From: Gammaproteobacteria bacterium
Lineage (GTDB): Bacteria; Pseudomonadota; Gammaproteobacteria; Burkholderiales; Rhodocyclaceae
NCBI GenBank assembly: GCA_029289235.1
Contig: JARFTZ010000046.1
Location: 186,001-250,000, forward strand
Direction of reading: 5' to 3'
DNA length: 64,000 nt
This document shows, one piece after another, positions 39,561 to 48,870 of the stretch (position 1 is the first letter of the stretch; each line of letters opens with the position of its first letter). A program made the translations under genes and the position numbers. Below the pieces are notes generated by a model that was not told the DNA's origin, searched no databases, and worked only from the letters and a program-made list of their open reading frames with translations.

Positions 39561-40820
39561 TCAAGCATTCTCCGCCGCCGGCTCGCGCGGCAGCAGGAGG
39601 TTGAGCAGCACGGCCAGGACGCCGCACAGGCTGATGCCCTGGAGCGAAAAGCTGCCGATGGTCACACCGAGACCGCCGATGCCGGTGACCAACGTGACCG
39701 AGACGATGCACAGGTTGCGCGCGCTGGAGAGATCGACACGCCCGTCCATGATCGTTTTCAGGCCGATGCCGGCGATCGAGCCGAACAGCAGCATCATGAT
39801 ACCGCCCATGACGGGCATCGGGATCGTCTGCAGGAAGGCGCCGAACTTGCCGACGAAGGCCATCAGGATGGCGAAGCAGGCCGCCCAGGTCATCACCACC
39901 GGGTTGAAATTCTTGGTCAGCATCACCGCCCCGGTCACTTCGCCGTAGGTCGTGACGGGAGGCCCGCCGAACAGGCCGGCGATGTTGACCGCGAGGCCGT
40001 CGCCAAACAGCGTGCGATGCAGGCCGGGCGACTCGGTGAAGTCCTTGCCGGTCACCGAACCGATGGCCAGGATGCCGCCGACGTGTTCGACGATCGGGGC
40101 AATGGCTACCGGGATCATGAACAGGATCGCCGCAAGGTTGAATTCCGGCTTGCCGAACTCGGGAACCGCCAGCCAGGCCGCTTGCGTCACCTTCGAGAAA
40201 TCGACGATGCCGATAACCATCGAGTAGGCATAACCGACGGCCACGCCGACGAGAATCGGCACCAGCTTGAGCAGCCGCCGGGCGCGGATCGCCGTGAGCA
40301 TCGTCGCCAGCAGCGAGATGGCGGCTACCGAAAGCGCCGTGCCGTAGGGCATGATCTGCTGGTCGCCGGCCTTGCCTGTCGCCATATTGACCGCCACCTG
40401 CGCGAGGCCGAGGCCGATAACCATCACCACCGGCCCGATCACCACCGGCGGCAGCAGGCGATGGATGAAGCCGACGCCGCGCCATTTGACGAGGCCGGCG
40501 GCGACATAATAGAAGAAGCTCGCCGAGGCCAGCGCGCCGAAGGTCGCCGGCATGCCCCAGGTCTGTACCGAGTAGATGACCGGGGCGATGAAGGCGAAGC
40601 TCGAACCCAGATAGATCGGCACCTCGCGGCGGGTGCACACCTGGAAGACCAGCGTGCCGATGCCGGCCCCGAGCAGCGCGAGGCTGGGATTGAGGCCGGT
40701 GAGCAGCGGCACCAGCACGGTCGCCCCGAAGGCGACGAAAAGGATTTGCGCGCCCGCCAGCGCGGTGCGCCAGGTCGGGTCTTTGGCCGGCGTCATGGCC
40801 AGGGTGGTTGGGGTCGTCAT
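39561..40820 (-). CDS. uraA: Uracil:proton symporter, NCS2 family (UraA)
   Basis: A 419-residue membrane protein with about 14 transmembrane segments. It carries NCS2 blocks: QILFVAFGATVLVPLLTGL near residue 20, YLGSSFAFIAPV near 67 and the transport-site region PVAIAPIVEHVGGILAIGSV near residue 232 with the conserved Glu. The ATG at 40820 gives MTTPTTLAMTPAKDPTWR. It takes up uracil at the inner membrane and follows upp by 28 bases, a classic salvage pair. Downstream lies the binding-lipoprotein gene. Confidence 0.93.
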   Translation of the reverse strand: MTTPTTLAMTPAKDPTWRTALAGAQILFVAFGATVLVPLLTGLNPSLALLGAGIGTLVFQVCTRREVPIYLGSSFAFIAPVIYSVQTWGMPATFGALASASFFYYVAAGLVKWRGVGFIHRLLPPVVIGPVVMVIGLGLAQVAVNMATGKAGDQQIMPYGTALSVAAISLLATMLTAIRARRLLKLVPILVGVAVGYAYSMVIGIVDFSKVTQAAWLAVPEFGKPEFNLAAILFMIPVAIAPIVEHVGGILAIGSVTGKDFTESPGLHRTLFGDGLAVNIAGLFGGPPVTTYGEVTGAVMLTKNFNPVVMTWAACFAILMAFVGKFGAFLQTIPMPVMGGIMMLLFGSIAGIGLKTIMDGRVDLSSARNLCIVSVTLVTGIGGLGVTIGSFSLQGISLCGVLAVLLNLLLPREPAAENA

Positions 40821-40848
40821 CGTTTCACGCGTCCTTATCGTTCTTAAC

Positions 40849-41478
40849 TTATGATTTGGTCCCGAAGATCTTGTCGCCGGCGTCGCCCAGGCCGGGGATG
40901 ATGTAGCCGACCTCGTTGAGATGGCTATCGACCGCGGCGGTGTAAACATCCACGTCCGGATGCGCCGCTTCCAGCTTCTTGATCCCTTCCGGCGCCGCGA
41001 CCAGCACGATCGCCCGGACGTGCTTGCAACCGTTGCGCTTCAGCATGTCGATGGTGGCGATCAGCGAACCGGCGGTGGCCAGCATCGGGTCGATGATCAG
41101 CCCCATGCGCTCGTCGAGCTTGCCGACGAAGCGCTCGAAGTACGGCTCGGGCATCAGCGTTTCGTGATTGCGGGCGATGCCCACGACGCTGACCTTGGCG
41201 CTCGGAATCAGGTCAAGAACCCCGTCGAGCATGCCCAGTCCGGCGCGCAGGATCGGCACCACCGTCACCTTCTTGCCCTTGATCTGCTGGATGCTGACCG
41301 GCCCGGCCCAGCCCTGGATTGTGCAGTCTTCCAGTTCAAAATCGCGGCACGCCTCGTAGGTCAGCAAGCGCGCCAGTTCGGCCGTCAGTTCGCGGAATTT
41401 TTTGGTACTGATATCGACCTCGCGGAGAAGCCCGATTTTGTGCTTGACGAGCGGATGACTGACTTCGATGACCGGCAT
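40849..41478 (-). CDS. upp: Uracil phosphoribosyltransferase
   Basis: A 209-residue enzyme. [20 protein letters not shown] opens the protein, [20 protein letters not shown] lies near residue 75, the PRPP loop region [19 protein letters not shown] near residue 128, and the uracil-binding end [17 protein letters not shown] closes it. It makes UMP from uracil and PRPP in the cytoplasm. It is the first gene of the upp-uraA operon. Confidence 0.97.
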   Translation of the reverse strand: MPVIEVSHPLVKHKIGLLREVDISTKKFRELTAELARLLTYEACRDFELEDCTIQGWAGPVSIQQIKGKKVTVVPILRAGLGMLDGVLDLIPSAKVSVVGIARNHETLMPEPYFERFVGKLDERMGLIIDPMLATAGSLIATIDMLKRNGCKHVRAIVLVAAPEGIKKLEAAHPDVDVYTAAVDSHLNEVGYIIPGLGDAGDKIFGTKS

Positions 41479-41896
41479 GGCGTTCTCCAGAGGGGTTCGT
41501 TGAGGGTGTTCAGGCAAACCGCGCAAGGGTAGCGGAATTGGCAGCGAAGTGCATCACCCGCGCGTAATTTTTCACGACCGCCACGCAAAAAAAACCTGTC
41601 TTTTTTGAAAGACGGCGTTTCCGGACCTTCGTCCTGCTCATTCGACACACGGCGGAATAGCCAGCGGAAGGGTCGGCGTGGAGAAGAACTGGCGTGGCCC
41701 GACAAATGGCCCCGTGGATTCCTTTGGGTACGGCCGTTCGCCGTGATCTTTCTGTGCCGCAGGGGAATTCTAGTGGACTGTCCGGGTCTGATGCTGGCGC
41801 CGAACTCACCGCTGCTGGCAATCGACGGAGGACCTGACGCGATGGTGAGCGCGCGCCGGATCAAGTCAAATTGATCGACTCACGCGCCACGGAAAA
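41479..41896. other. Gene-free stretch upstream of upp
   Basis: These 418 bases hold no convincing gene. Short open frames are present on both strands (for example 41605-41874 on plus) but have no ribosome binding site, no family resemblance and high Arg/Gly/Pro content. The stretch contains a terminator-like hairpin at 41587-41613 and presumably the upp promoter. Confidence 0.6.
41587..41613 (-). terminator. Terminator or attenuator hairpin in the upp leader region
   Basis: On the minus strand GTCTTT (41613-41608) pairs with AAAGAC (41603-41598) around a 4-base loop, and after AGG a run of eight T follows (41594-41587). It lies 109 bases before the upp start. It may end transcription from the small gene upstream or act as a leader attenuator for uracil salvage. 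Confidence 0.6.
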
Positions 41897-42178
41897 CTAT
41901 TTACGCGCGGCCTTTCCGCGGTTACCGACACGCTCGGCCGTCGTTTTTTTGGGAACGGTATCCAGCGGGTAACAGATCGCGGCTCGGTCATCCACGATCA
42001 CCAGATGCCCGCCGGGCACCATCTTCCCGACTGCGCCTGCGATGGAAGGCGAGTCCATCGGCACCGGAGGCGCCGCGTTCTGCCACACCAGGACGTTGTT
42101 CGGCGCGAAGATCTGGTAGCAGGCAGCAGACGCCGCGGTTGACACGACAAATGAAGACAACATCAGGATCTTTTTCAT
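41897..42178 (-). CDS. Small secreted protein of unknown function
   Basis: A 93-residue protein with a signal peptide ([17 protein letters not shown], cleavage before ACYQI). The mature part begins with a Cys and an aromatic stretch ([15 protein letters not shown]), has [15 protein letters not shown] with a second Cys that could form a disulfide, and ends in a basic tail ([17 protein letters not shown]). It resembles short periplasmic proteins seen in other Betaproteobacteria, but I cannot name a family. It is monocistronic. Confidence 0.7.
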   Translation of the reverse strand: MKKILMLSSFVVSTAASAACYQIFAPNNVLVWQNAAPPVPMDSPSIAGAVGKMVPGGHLVIVDDRAAICYPLDTVPKKTTAERVGNRGKAARK

Positions 42179-42363
42179 TATTCACCCCTCAAGGAACCCG
42201 TGACATCGCAAGGGAACGCACGCGGAACCGGGCTATCCTAGCCGAACTCGCCGACTCCGTACACGGCCTTTCTTCCCAGTCGTCATTTCCCTGCAGAGAT
42301 TTTTGCCGATCGGCGGGCCGTGTGCGACGATTCCGTTTTCTGTTGCCATCGACAAGGAACGCC

Positions 42364-43047
42364 ATGCACTACGTCTTCCCTCCCGCTGCCCCCACCGGCA
42401 TTCCGGTGGCCGGCACCGAAGCGGTTTTCCCTGTCCGGCGCGTCTATTGCGTCGGACAGAACTACGCTCTGCACGCGAAGGAAATGGGTGGCGACGGCCG
42501 CCAGCCGCCGTTTTTCTTCAGCAAGCCGGCCGACGCACTCATTCCCGGCGGCGGCCGGATCGCCTATCCGCCGAAGACGGACAACCTGCAGCACGAAGTC
42601 GAACTGGTCGTGGCGTTGTCCGAAGGCGGTGCCGACATCCCGGTGGAAAAGGCGCTGGCACGCGTCTTCGGCTACGCGGTCGGAATCGACCTGACACGCC
42701 GCGACCTGCAGGCATCGGCAAAGGAGAAAGGCCGTCCGTGGGACATGGCCAAGGGCTTCGACCAGAGCGGCCCGATCGGTGCGATCGTGCCGGCGGCAAT
42801 GAGCGGCCACCCGCAGAAAGGCCGCATCTGGCTGTCGGTCAATGATGCCGTGAAGCAGGATGGCGATCTCGCGGAGATGATCTGGAACGTCGCCGAGATC
42901 ATCGCCAACCTGTCAACCTGCGTTGAACTCGCAGCCGGCGACCTGATCTTCACCGGAACGCCGGCAGGGGTGTCGACCGTTGTTCGTGGCGACACCCTGC
43001 GTTGCGGCGTCGAAGGACTCGGCGAACTTACCATCGCACTGGTCTAG
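42364..43047 (+). CDS. Fumarylacetoacetate hydrolase (FAH) family protein
   Basis: A 227-residue short FAH-family enzyme. Landmarks are [31 protein letters not shown], the metal-binding HEVELVVAL near residue 77 with Glu-x-Glu pattern and, further on, [20 protein letters not shown] and [13 protein letters not shown] near residue 200. Such proteins are cytoplasmic metal-dependent C-C hydrolases or decarboxylases acting on acylpyruvates or oxaloacetate (FAHD1-like). The exact substrate is unknown. It stands alone before the GGDEF-EAL gene. Confidence 0.9.
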   Translation: MHYVFPPAAPTGIPVAGTEAVFPVRRVYCVGQNYALHAKEMGGDGRQPPFFFSKPADALIPGGGRIAYPPKTDNLQHEVELVVALSEGGADIPVEKALARVFGYAVGIDLTRRDLQASAKEKGRPWDMAKGFDQSGPIGAIVPAAMSGHPQKGRIWLSVNDAVKQDGDLAEMIWNVAEIIANLSTCVELAAGDLIFTGTPAGVSTVVRGDTLRCGVEGLGELTIALV

Positions 43048-43105
43048 GAGAAATCCGGCTGACCCAGAGCGCCAGGATGTCGATCAACGAAGGTACAGTG
43101 CCCGG

Positions 43106-46100
43106 GTGAATACCAGAAAGACCCCAGCCAGAAAAAGCATCCCCTTGCGGCAGAGCCTGCTCATCCGCATGGGGGCGCTGGTTTCCGGCGCCACGCTACT
43201 GGTCGGCCTGGTTCTGTTTCAGTTCGGCATGGAACCCTTGTTGAAACGCCTCGCCGAGAGTCAGTTCACCGAGGCCGCGGCTCGCATCAAGGCCGATCTC
43301 GACAGCGTATTTCAACCCACTGAACACCTGTTGAACATGAGCCGGCGATGGATTTATAACGCACCGCCTCCGCCGGGCTCCGCCGATGCATTCAACCGGC
43401 TCTTCATGCCCGTGCTCGACACGCTGCCGCAGGCCACCTCGATCGTCGCCGGCACGTCCGAAGGCGAGGGCTGGATGGTCATGCAACGTGCCGAAGGCGG
43501 TTGGCGCAACCGCATCACCGATCCGGCCCGCTGGGGCGACCAACACCTGTTCATCGACCACGAAGCGGACGGTAGCGGCAGGCAGTACCGCCAGACGCTG
43601 AAATACGACCCTCGACTGCGCGATTGGTACAAACTGGCGGAAAAACAGCCGCAGACAGTGAACTGGACGGCGCCCTACCCATTCTTCACCACCGGCGACC
43701 CGGGAATCACGGCGTCGACCAGCATTACCCTTCCTGATGGCCGGCTGTTCGCGATCGGTATCGATCTCATGCTGCGCGACCTGTCATCAAAGACCATGGG
43801 CTTTCGTCCCGGCAAGAATGGCCTGGCACTGGTGATGACTGAAGATCAGCGCATCCTGGCGCTCCCTTCCCCGCCCGGAGCGACAAACAAAGAAGAGTGG
43901 CAGAAACGAATCCTGAGTCAGGCCAGCCAGTTGGGACTCGCACCGCTATCGGCGGCACTCAAATCCTTCAGAGCCGACCGTCAGAAGGAAATCCGCAGGG
44001 TTGTCGTGAACGGAACGCCCTGGATATCAAGCATGCATCCGTACGATCTCGGCAAACACAAACTCTGGGTGGTCACGCTCGCCCCGGAAAAGGACTTCTC
44101 CCCGGAATGGCTGCCGATTGTGACGCCGATGGGCGCGGCAATGGCAATGCTCTTGCTGCTGGTGGCCGGCTTCGCCAGCCAGCAGGCGCGAAGAATAGCC
44201 CGACCGCTGGAAGAATTGACCGCAGTCAGTGAAAAAATCGGCATGCTCGATTTCAAGCCCACGGCGGCTCCGGACACGGAAATCACCGAACTGGAGAAAC
44301 TCGCTGCCGCCCAGGAGCGGATGCGCAGCCTGTTGCTTCGCCACCAGCAGAAGATTTCCAGCCAGGAAGCCCGTTTGCGCAGACAGATCGAGGCGCTCTC
44401 CGAGGCTGAACAGAAAATCCAGGAAAGCGAAGAATACAACAAGGTGCTGTATGCCGATTCACGCATTCCGATGCTCGTGCTGGATCCGGAGACCTGCCGT
44501 TTCATCGACGGCAATCCGGCCTCCGCCCGCATCTACGGCCTGCCGGATACGAACACGCTCATCGGAATATCGCCTGTGGAGCTGTCGGCGCCACATCAAT
44601 ACGATGGAACGCCCTCCGACATCGCTGCGGCCGAAGCTGTCAAGACAGCGCTTGAGCGAGGTGCCACCATTTTCGAATGGCGACACCGGCGCCCCGACGG
44701 AAGCGAATGGGACGGCGAAGTCCACCTGCGGCCCTTCCATCATGCCGGCCGCCTGCTCCTGCAGTGCAGCATCCAGGACATTAGCCAGCGCAAGGAATCG
44801 GTCCGGACGCTGCGGCAACTCGCGCTCTACGACACCCTGACCGGGCTTTTCAACCGCTCCCTTTTTCTCGAACGCCTGCACGAAGAACTTGCTGCTTCGC
44901 GGATCAACGGGCAGTCCATCGCCATCCTGTATCTTGACCTCGACCGCTTCAAGGAAATCAACGACGCGCAGGGGCACACCGTCGGCGACGACGTGCTACG
45001 CGAGGTCGCCCGCCGTTTCAGCAGCGTGCTGAACGACAAGGAAACGCTCGCCAGACTCGGTGGAGACGAGTTCGCAGTCCTCGCCACCGGAACCGATGCC
45101 GATGCGGCAGCCTTCATCGCCGAACGCATCATTGGCACGCTGACACACAAGATCGAGATCGGGCACCATTCCTTCGCTCTGGGCATCAGCGCCGGGATCG
45201 CGATTTTCCCCCGGGACGGCGATACCCCCGACACGCTCCTGCGCCACGCCGACATCGCCATGTACCGCGCCAAATCGAGCCGACACGGCTACATGCACTA
45301 CGCGCCGGAGATGAGCTTCGGCATCGCCGAGAGCATCACGCTGGCGCGCGACCTGAAGGAAGCATTGCACGAGCGCCACGCTGAGCTTTCGCTTCACTAT
45401 CAACCGGTATTCGATCTGCACAGCCACCGCCTCATCGGCGCCGAGGCACTGATGCGCTGGACGCATCCGACGCTGGGCACCGTCCCGCCGGGCGCATTCA
45501 TCCCCGTTGCCGAATCGCGGGGCATGATGAAATCGCTCGGCGCCTGGGTGCTGCGCGAAGCCTGCCGCCAGATTCAGCAGTGGCGCCAGGAGGGACGTTC
45601 ATTCTCGGGCCGGATGGCCATCAACATCGCCACGCAACAGATCGAGGACGCATCATTCCCCGAGCAGATCAACGAAATCATCCATTCCGCCGGGCTCGAA
45701 CCCCGCCTCTTCGAACTGGAACTCACCGAGAGCGGAATGATGAAGAACATCGAGCAATCCATTGGCCTGTTCACAAAGCTGAATGCCGTCGGATTCTCGC
45801 TGGCGATCGACGATTTCGGCACCGGCTACTCGTCGCTTTCCTACCTCAAGCGCCTGCCGGCCAGGAAGATGAAAATCGACCAGTCATTTGTCCGCGACAT
45901 GGTCGATGACATCAACGATCACACGATCGTCGCCACGATCATCGCCATGGGCAAGACACTGGGTATGCGCACCATCGCCGAAGGCGTCGAAACGCAGGCC
46001 CAGGCCGATGCGTTGCTGGCACTCGGTTGCGACGAAGCACAAGGTTACTTCTTCGGAAAGCCGGAGCCGGCCTCGTCCTTTGCGGAAAAGTGGCTGCGCC

Positions 46101-46168
46101 CGCCTCGCTCCGAAGCAGCGAACGGACCGGCCGTTGCTAACCCGGCTGGCCGTCGACGCGGGGATTGA
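43106..46168 (+). CDS. Membrane sensor protein with Cache-type, HAMP, PAS, GGDEF and EAL domains
   Basis: A 1020-residue signalling protein. GTG at 43106 with AAGG upstream is the best start. Order: transmembrane helix (about 20-40), periplasmic double-Cache-like sensor (about 45-330), second helix (335-357), HAMP (357-410), coiled coil, PAS (about 445-560), GGDEF (about 570-735) and EAL (about 755-1005). The GGDEF motif is intact (LARLGGDEFAVLA near 650), and the EAL part keeps GAEALMRW and DDFGTGYSSLSYLKRL near 902, so both cyclase and phosphodiesterase activity are possible. It controls cyclic di-GMP in response to an external ligand. No RxxD inhibitory site was seen. Its end overlaps nnrS on the opposite strand by 32 bases. 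Confidence 0.92.
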   Translation: MNTRKTPARKSIPLRQSLLIRMGALVSGATLLVGLVLFQFGMEPLLKRLAESQFTEAAARIKADLDSVFQPTEHLLNMSRRWIYNAPPPPGSADAFNRLFMPVLDTLPQATSIVAGTSEGEGWMVMQRAEGGWRNRITDPARWGDQHLFIDHEADGSGRQYRQTLKYDPRLRDWYKLAEKQPQTVNWTAPYPFFTTGDPGITASTSITLPDGRLFAIGIDLMLRDLSSKTMGFRPGKNGLALVMTEDQRILALPSPPGATNKEEWQKRILSQASQLGLAPLSAALKSFRADRQKEIRRVVVNGTPWISSMHPYDLGKHKLWVVTLAPEKDFSPEWLPIVTPMGAAMAMLLLLVAGFASQQARRIARPLEELTAVSEKIGMLDFKPTAAPDTEITELEKLAAAQERMRSLLLRHQQKISSQEARLRRQIEALSEAEQKIQESEEYNKVLYADSRIPMLVLDPETCRFIDGNPASARIYGLPDTNTLIGISPVELSAPHQYDGTPSDIAAAEAVKTALERGATIFEWRHRRPDGSEWDGEVHLRPFHHAGRLLLQCSIQDISQRKESVRTLRQLALYDTLTGLFNRSLFLERLHEELAASRINGQSIAILYLDLDRFKEINDAQGHTVGDDVLREVARRFSSVLNDKETLARLGGDEFAVLATGTDADAAAFIAERIIGTLTHKIEIGHHSFALGISAGIAIFPRDGDTPDTLLRHADIAMYRAKSSRHGYMHYAPEMSFGIAESITLARDLKEALHERHAELSLHYQPVFDLHSHRLIGAEALMRWTHPTLGTVPPGAFIPVAESRGMMKSLGAWVLREACRQIQQWRQEGRSFSGRMAINIATQQIEDASFPEQINEIIHSAGLEPRLFELELTESGMMKNIEQSIGLFTKLNAVGFSLAIDDFGTGYSSLSYLKRLPARKMKIDQSFVRDMVDDINDHTIVATIIAMGKTLGMRTIAEGVETQAQADALLALGCDEAQGYFFGKPEPASSFAEKWLRPPRSEAANGPAVANPAGRRRGD

Positions 46169-47336
46169 CCAGGATCGGCGCGAACTTCACGACGTAGAGC
46201 GCGAAGCACGCCGACCAGGCCATCGCGGAGTGCCACAGCACAACGGTGTAGGCCTCATCGAGCAAGCCGAATTGCGGCAGCACGCGCAGGATGACCGACA
46301 AGTGCAGCAGCACGTAACACGCCGTCTCGATTCGCCCGATTCGAAGCAGGCGCCCCGTATGGCCGATCGCCGTGCGGGTGATCATGCCGATGATCAGCCC
46401 GCCCATGCCGCCGACCGTCAGCAGGTGCAGGACCGGCGTCGCTTCCACCAGCCCCGCCCCCGCGGCCGCGAGCAGGAAAAGGGCGACGACGATCCAGCCG
46501 TGTGAAAGATGCAACACCCATAACAGCGGCGTACGGACGGTCGCCAGCGGGCGCCACCCCCACACCCGGACGGACTGCGCGATGCCGGCGACCAGAGCCG
46601 CGATGCCGGTCACTCCGGCGGGTGCGTCAAAGGCCCACAACCCGAGCGCAATGGCCGTTCCGGCGATGGCCGCACGATCGACATGGGCGTTTTTCCACGG
46701 CGTGGTGCGCAAAGCATTGGCTGTGAAACTCGGCACGATCCTCCCGGCGATCACCGTTTCAAGGAGCGTGACCAGCGTCACGGCCAGATGCAACCCAGTG
46801 AGCGGCGATACGGCCAGCCAGCCGTGACTGCCGGCATGGCTCAGCGCGTTGGCCAGCGCCAGCACTATCAACAGAATCGGTATGAAGTAATTACGCCGGC
46901 TCCCGGCACGGAGCAGGACGCGCGCCAGAATCAGCGCCGAGACGATCAAAAAACTTACATCAACAACGGCCGCAAAGAGAGGCATCGAAGAAAACAACAC
47001 CAGCCGTCCGGCCAGCCACAACGCCGCCAGCGCCGCCAGCGGCCAGCCCGAAGGCGTCGACAGGCCGGTCCAGTTCTGCGCCGCGGTCAGCAGAAAGCCG
47101 ACGATGACCGCGGCGGCGAACCCGAAGACCATTTCATGGCCGTGCCAGATCATGGCCGGCAGGATGGGCGCGAGCGGCAACCTGCCCGTCAGCATGGCGA
47201 TCCACAGCGGCACCAGCAACGCCGCCGACACCGCCGCCAGCAGGAAGAACGGCCTGAAGCCGAGCGCGAACAGGGCAAAGCCCTTGGGCGGAGTCTTCGG
47301 TGCGACGCGCGGCTCGGCAATCCGGATAACGGCCAT
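46137..47336 (-). CDS. nnrS: NnrS family haem/copper membrane protein
   Basis: A 399-residue protein with about 12 transmembrane helices. FALGFRPFFLLAAVSAALLV near residue 23, IWHGHEMVFGFAAAVIVGFL near residue 63 (His pair), AGRIVPSFTANAL and VGGMGGLIIGMITRTAIGHTG near residue 310 are typical NnrS blocks with conserved His and Arg. NnrS is linked to nitric oxide tolerance and denitrification, often under NnrR/FNR control. The gene starts 18 bases after slyX on the same strand and may be co-transcribed. Its 3' end overlaps the GGDEF-EAL gene by 32 bases. Confidence 0.93.
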   Translation of the reverse strand: MAVIRIAEPRVAPKTPPKGFALFALGFRPFFLLAAVSAALLVPLWIAMLTGRLPLAPILPAMIWHGHEMVFGFAAAVIVGFLLTAAQNWTGLSTPSGWPLAALAALWLAGRLVLFSSMPLFAAVVDVSFLIVSALILARVLLRAGSRRNYFIPILLIVLALANALSHAGSHGWLAVSPLTGLHLAVTLVTLLETVIAGRIVPSFTANALRTTPWKNAHVDRAAIAGTAIALGLWAFDAPAGVTGIAALVAGIAQSVRVWGWRPLATVRTPLLWVLHLSHGWIVVALFLLAAAGAGLVEATPVLHLLTVGGMGGLIIGMITRTAIGHTGRLLRIGRIETACYVLLHLSVILRVLPQFGLLDEAYTVVLWHSAMAWSACFALYVVKFAPILVNPRVDGQPG

Positions 47337-47353
47337 GGATCAATCCTTTCGGT

Positions 47354-47557
47354 TCAGTAGTGCGGCGGGATTTCGTCACGCAGGCTGCGCTGCTCCGAAG
47401 GCGGCTGTGCCGCCTCGACCTGCTTGTAGAGCAGACGCAACTGCGCCTGCAACAGTTCCAGCTGCTCCTGCTGACGAAAGACGGTGCGATTGAGTTCCTC
47501 GACCAGATCCTCGGTCAGGCTCAGTTTGATTTCCAGTTCGGTCAGTCGATCTTCCAT
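47354..47557 (-). CDS. slyX: SlyX family protein
   Basis: A 67-residue coiled-coil protein, the usual SlyX size. MEDRLTELEIKLSLTEDLVE begins it and QQEQLELLQAQLRLLYKQV continues the heptads; the C-terminal SLRDEIPPHY is the SlyX signature (PPHY). Start at ATG 47557; a longer frame upstream lacks family similarity. The function is unknown. It precedes nnrS. Confidence 0.92.
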   Translation of the reverse strand: MEDRLTELEIKLSLTEDLVEELNRTVFRQQEQLELLQAQLRLLYKQVEAAQPPSEQRSLRDEIPPHY

Positions 47558-47657
47558 GGCTCGCTCATTCTCTTCCACGCAAACAACAAAGGGCTGGCAA
47601 GGTAACATAGCGGCCAAACCAGATCATCATTCCAAAGTCATCAGCAAGGATTCAACC

Positions 47658-47912
47658 ATGTCGCTCGTTCCCTGCCGCGCCTGTGGCCATCAGGTCGACA
47701 CCTCGGCCCTGGCCTGCCCCGAATGCGGTGCCACGAACCCCGGCCACAAAATCAGCCTGCAACAACGCAACATGATCAGCACTGCGATCCAGATCGTGGT
47801 TTTCGCCATTCTGCTCGCCTGGGGCGGTAGCTACGCCTGGCGAACATTCGTTCCGATGGTCAAGGAAATCATTGCCAAGCCGCAGACCGAGCAGGCGGGT
47901 GAGCGTCGCTGA
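47658..47912 (+). CDS. Zinc-ribbon and single-TM small protein
   Basis: An 84-residue protein with two CxxC pairs (PCRACGHQVDT and ACPECGATNPG) forming a zinc ribbon within residues 6-26, then a transmembrane helix at about 41-58 (AIQIVVFAILLAWGGSYAW) and a short charged tail. The start ATG 47658 is the first in frame after the divergent slyX gene. Zinc-ribbon membrane proteins of this type are common but uncharacterised; a role in membrane-linked regulation is a guess. Confidence 0.8.
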   Translation: MSLVPCRACGHQVDTSALACPECGATNPGHKISLQQRNMISTAIQIVVFAILLAWGGSYAWRTFVPMVKEIIAKPQTEQAGERR

Positions 47913-47921
47913 CACCGCCGG

Positions 47922-48809
47922 TCAGACAGTGCCGCCCCGCGCTTGTTCCACCGCCGTGGCCAGCATCGCGGCACGCGTCTGCGGTGTTTCCAGGCTGATG
48001 CGCCCGAGCTTGCCGTCGCGGTAGTCCTGCAACAGAACCATCGAGGCCTTCTCGAAATCGGGCTCGCCGCCGCGGGTGCGCAGCGCACGCCGTCTGGCGA
48101 CGCCTTCGACGACGGCCACCGCATCCATCTCCGCAACCGTCAGGCCGTAGCGTTCGGCCAGACGCGCCGGGTAGCGTTGAAGCAGAAGACCGGCGAGAAA
48201 CAGCGCCACTTCTTCGTCGATGATTGCATTGCGACCGATCGCGTGGCTGGCGGCGAGCATGTAGCCGTCGCTGTCGTGCTCGATCTTCGGCCACATCAGC
48301 CCCGGCGTGTCGGTAATCGACTGGCGCACGCTGAGCTGGTAGGTCTGCTGCGACTTGGTCACCGCCGGCTCGTCGCCCACCTTGGCGATCTTGCGCTTGA
48401 CCAGCGCGTTCATCAGCGTCGACTTGCCGACGTTGGGGATGCCCATGATCATCATGCGCAGTGGCTTGACGTTGTCGTTGCGGTGCGGCGCTAGGCTCTG
48501 GCAGAGACTCGGCAGCCGCGCCACCTCGCCGGCGACCTTGCTCGAAATGGCCACTGCCTTCACGCCCGGCTGCTGGTTGTACCAGGCGATCCAGGCCTTG
48601 GTCGCCTCGGGATCGGCGAGGTCGGACTTGTTCAGCACTTTCAGGCACGGACGCTGGCGGTGGCGCCGCAGTTCATGCACCAATGGGTTGGTACTCGCCT
48701 CGGGCAGGCGCGCGTCGACCACCTCGATGACCACGTCGGTGACCGCCATCGTCTCGGCCGCTTTCTTGCGCGCCGAGGTCATGTGTCCGGGGAACCACTG
48801 GATTGCCAT
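47922..48809 (-). CDS. RbgA/YlqF-like circularly permuted ribosome-assembly GTPase
   Basis: A 295-residue GTPase with permuted motif order: G4 NKSDL near residue 58 comes before G1 GIPNVGKST near residue 119, then G3 DTPGLMWP near residue 164. The N-terminal IQWFPGHMTSARKKAAE is the family hallmark. Relatives in Gram-positives (RbgA) assist 50S assembly; the proteobacterial version is less studied. It is convergent with the zinc-ribbon gene and divergent from the methyltransferase gene. Confidence 0.92.
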   Translation of the reverse strand: MAIQWFPGHMTSARKKAAETMAVTDVVIEVVDARLPEASTNPLVHELRRHRQRPCLKVLNKSDLADPEATKAWIAWYNQQPGVKAVAISSKVAGEVARLPSLCQSLAPHRNDNVKPLRMMIMGIPNVGKSTLMNALVKRKIAKVGDEPAVTKSQQTYQLSVRQSITDTPGLMWPKIEHDSDGYMLAASHAIGRNAIIDEEVALFLAGLLLQRYPARLAERYGLTVAEMDAVAVVEGVARRRALRTRGGEPDFEKASMVLLQDYRDGKLGRISLETPQTRAAMLATAVEQARGGTV

Positions 48810-48870
48810 AACCTGCCAGAACCTTGAAAAGGCGGCAATTATCCCATTTGTTCACTAAAATGAGCGGCTT

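Noticed and set aside
41605-41874. 89-residue open frame in the gap before upp
   Set aside because: No ribosome binding site, no recognised features and composition typical of chance frames.
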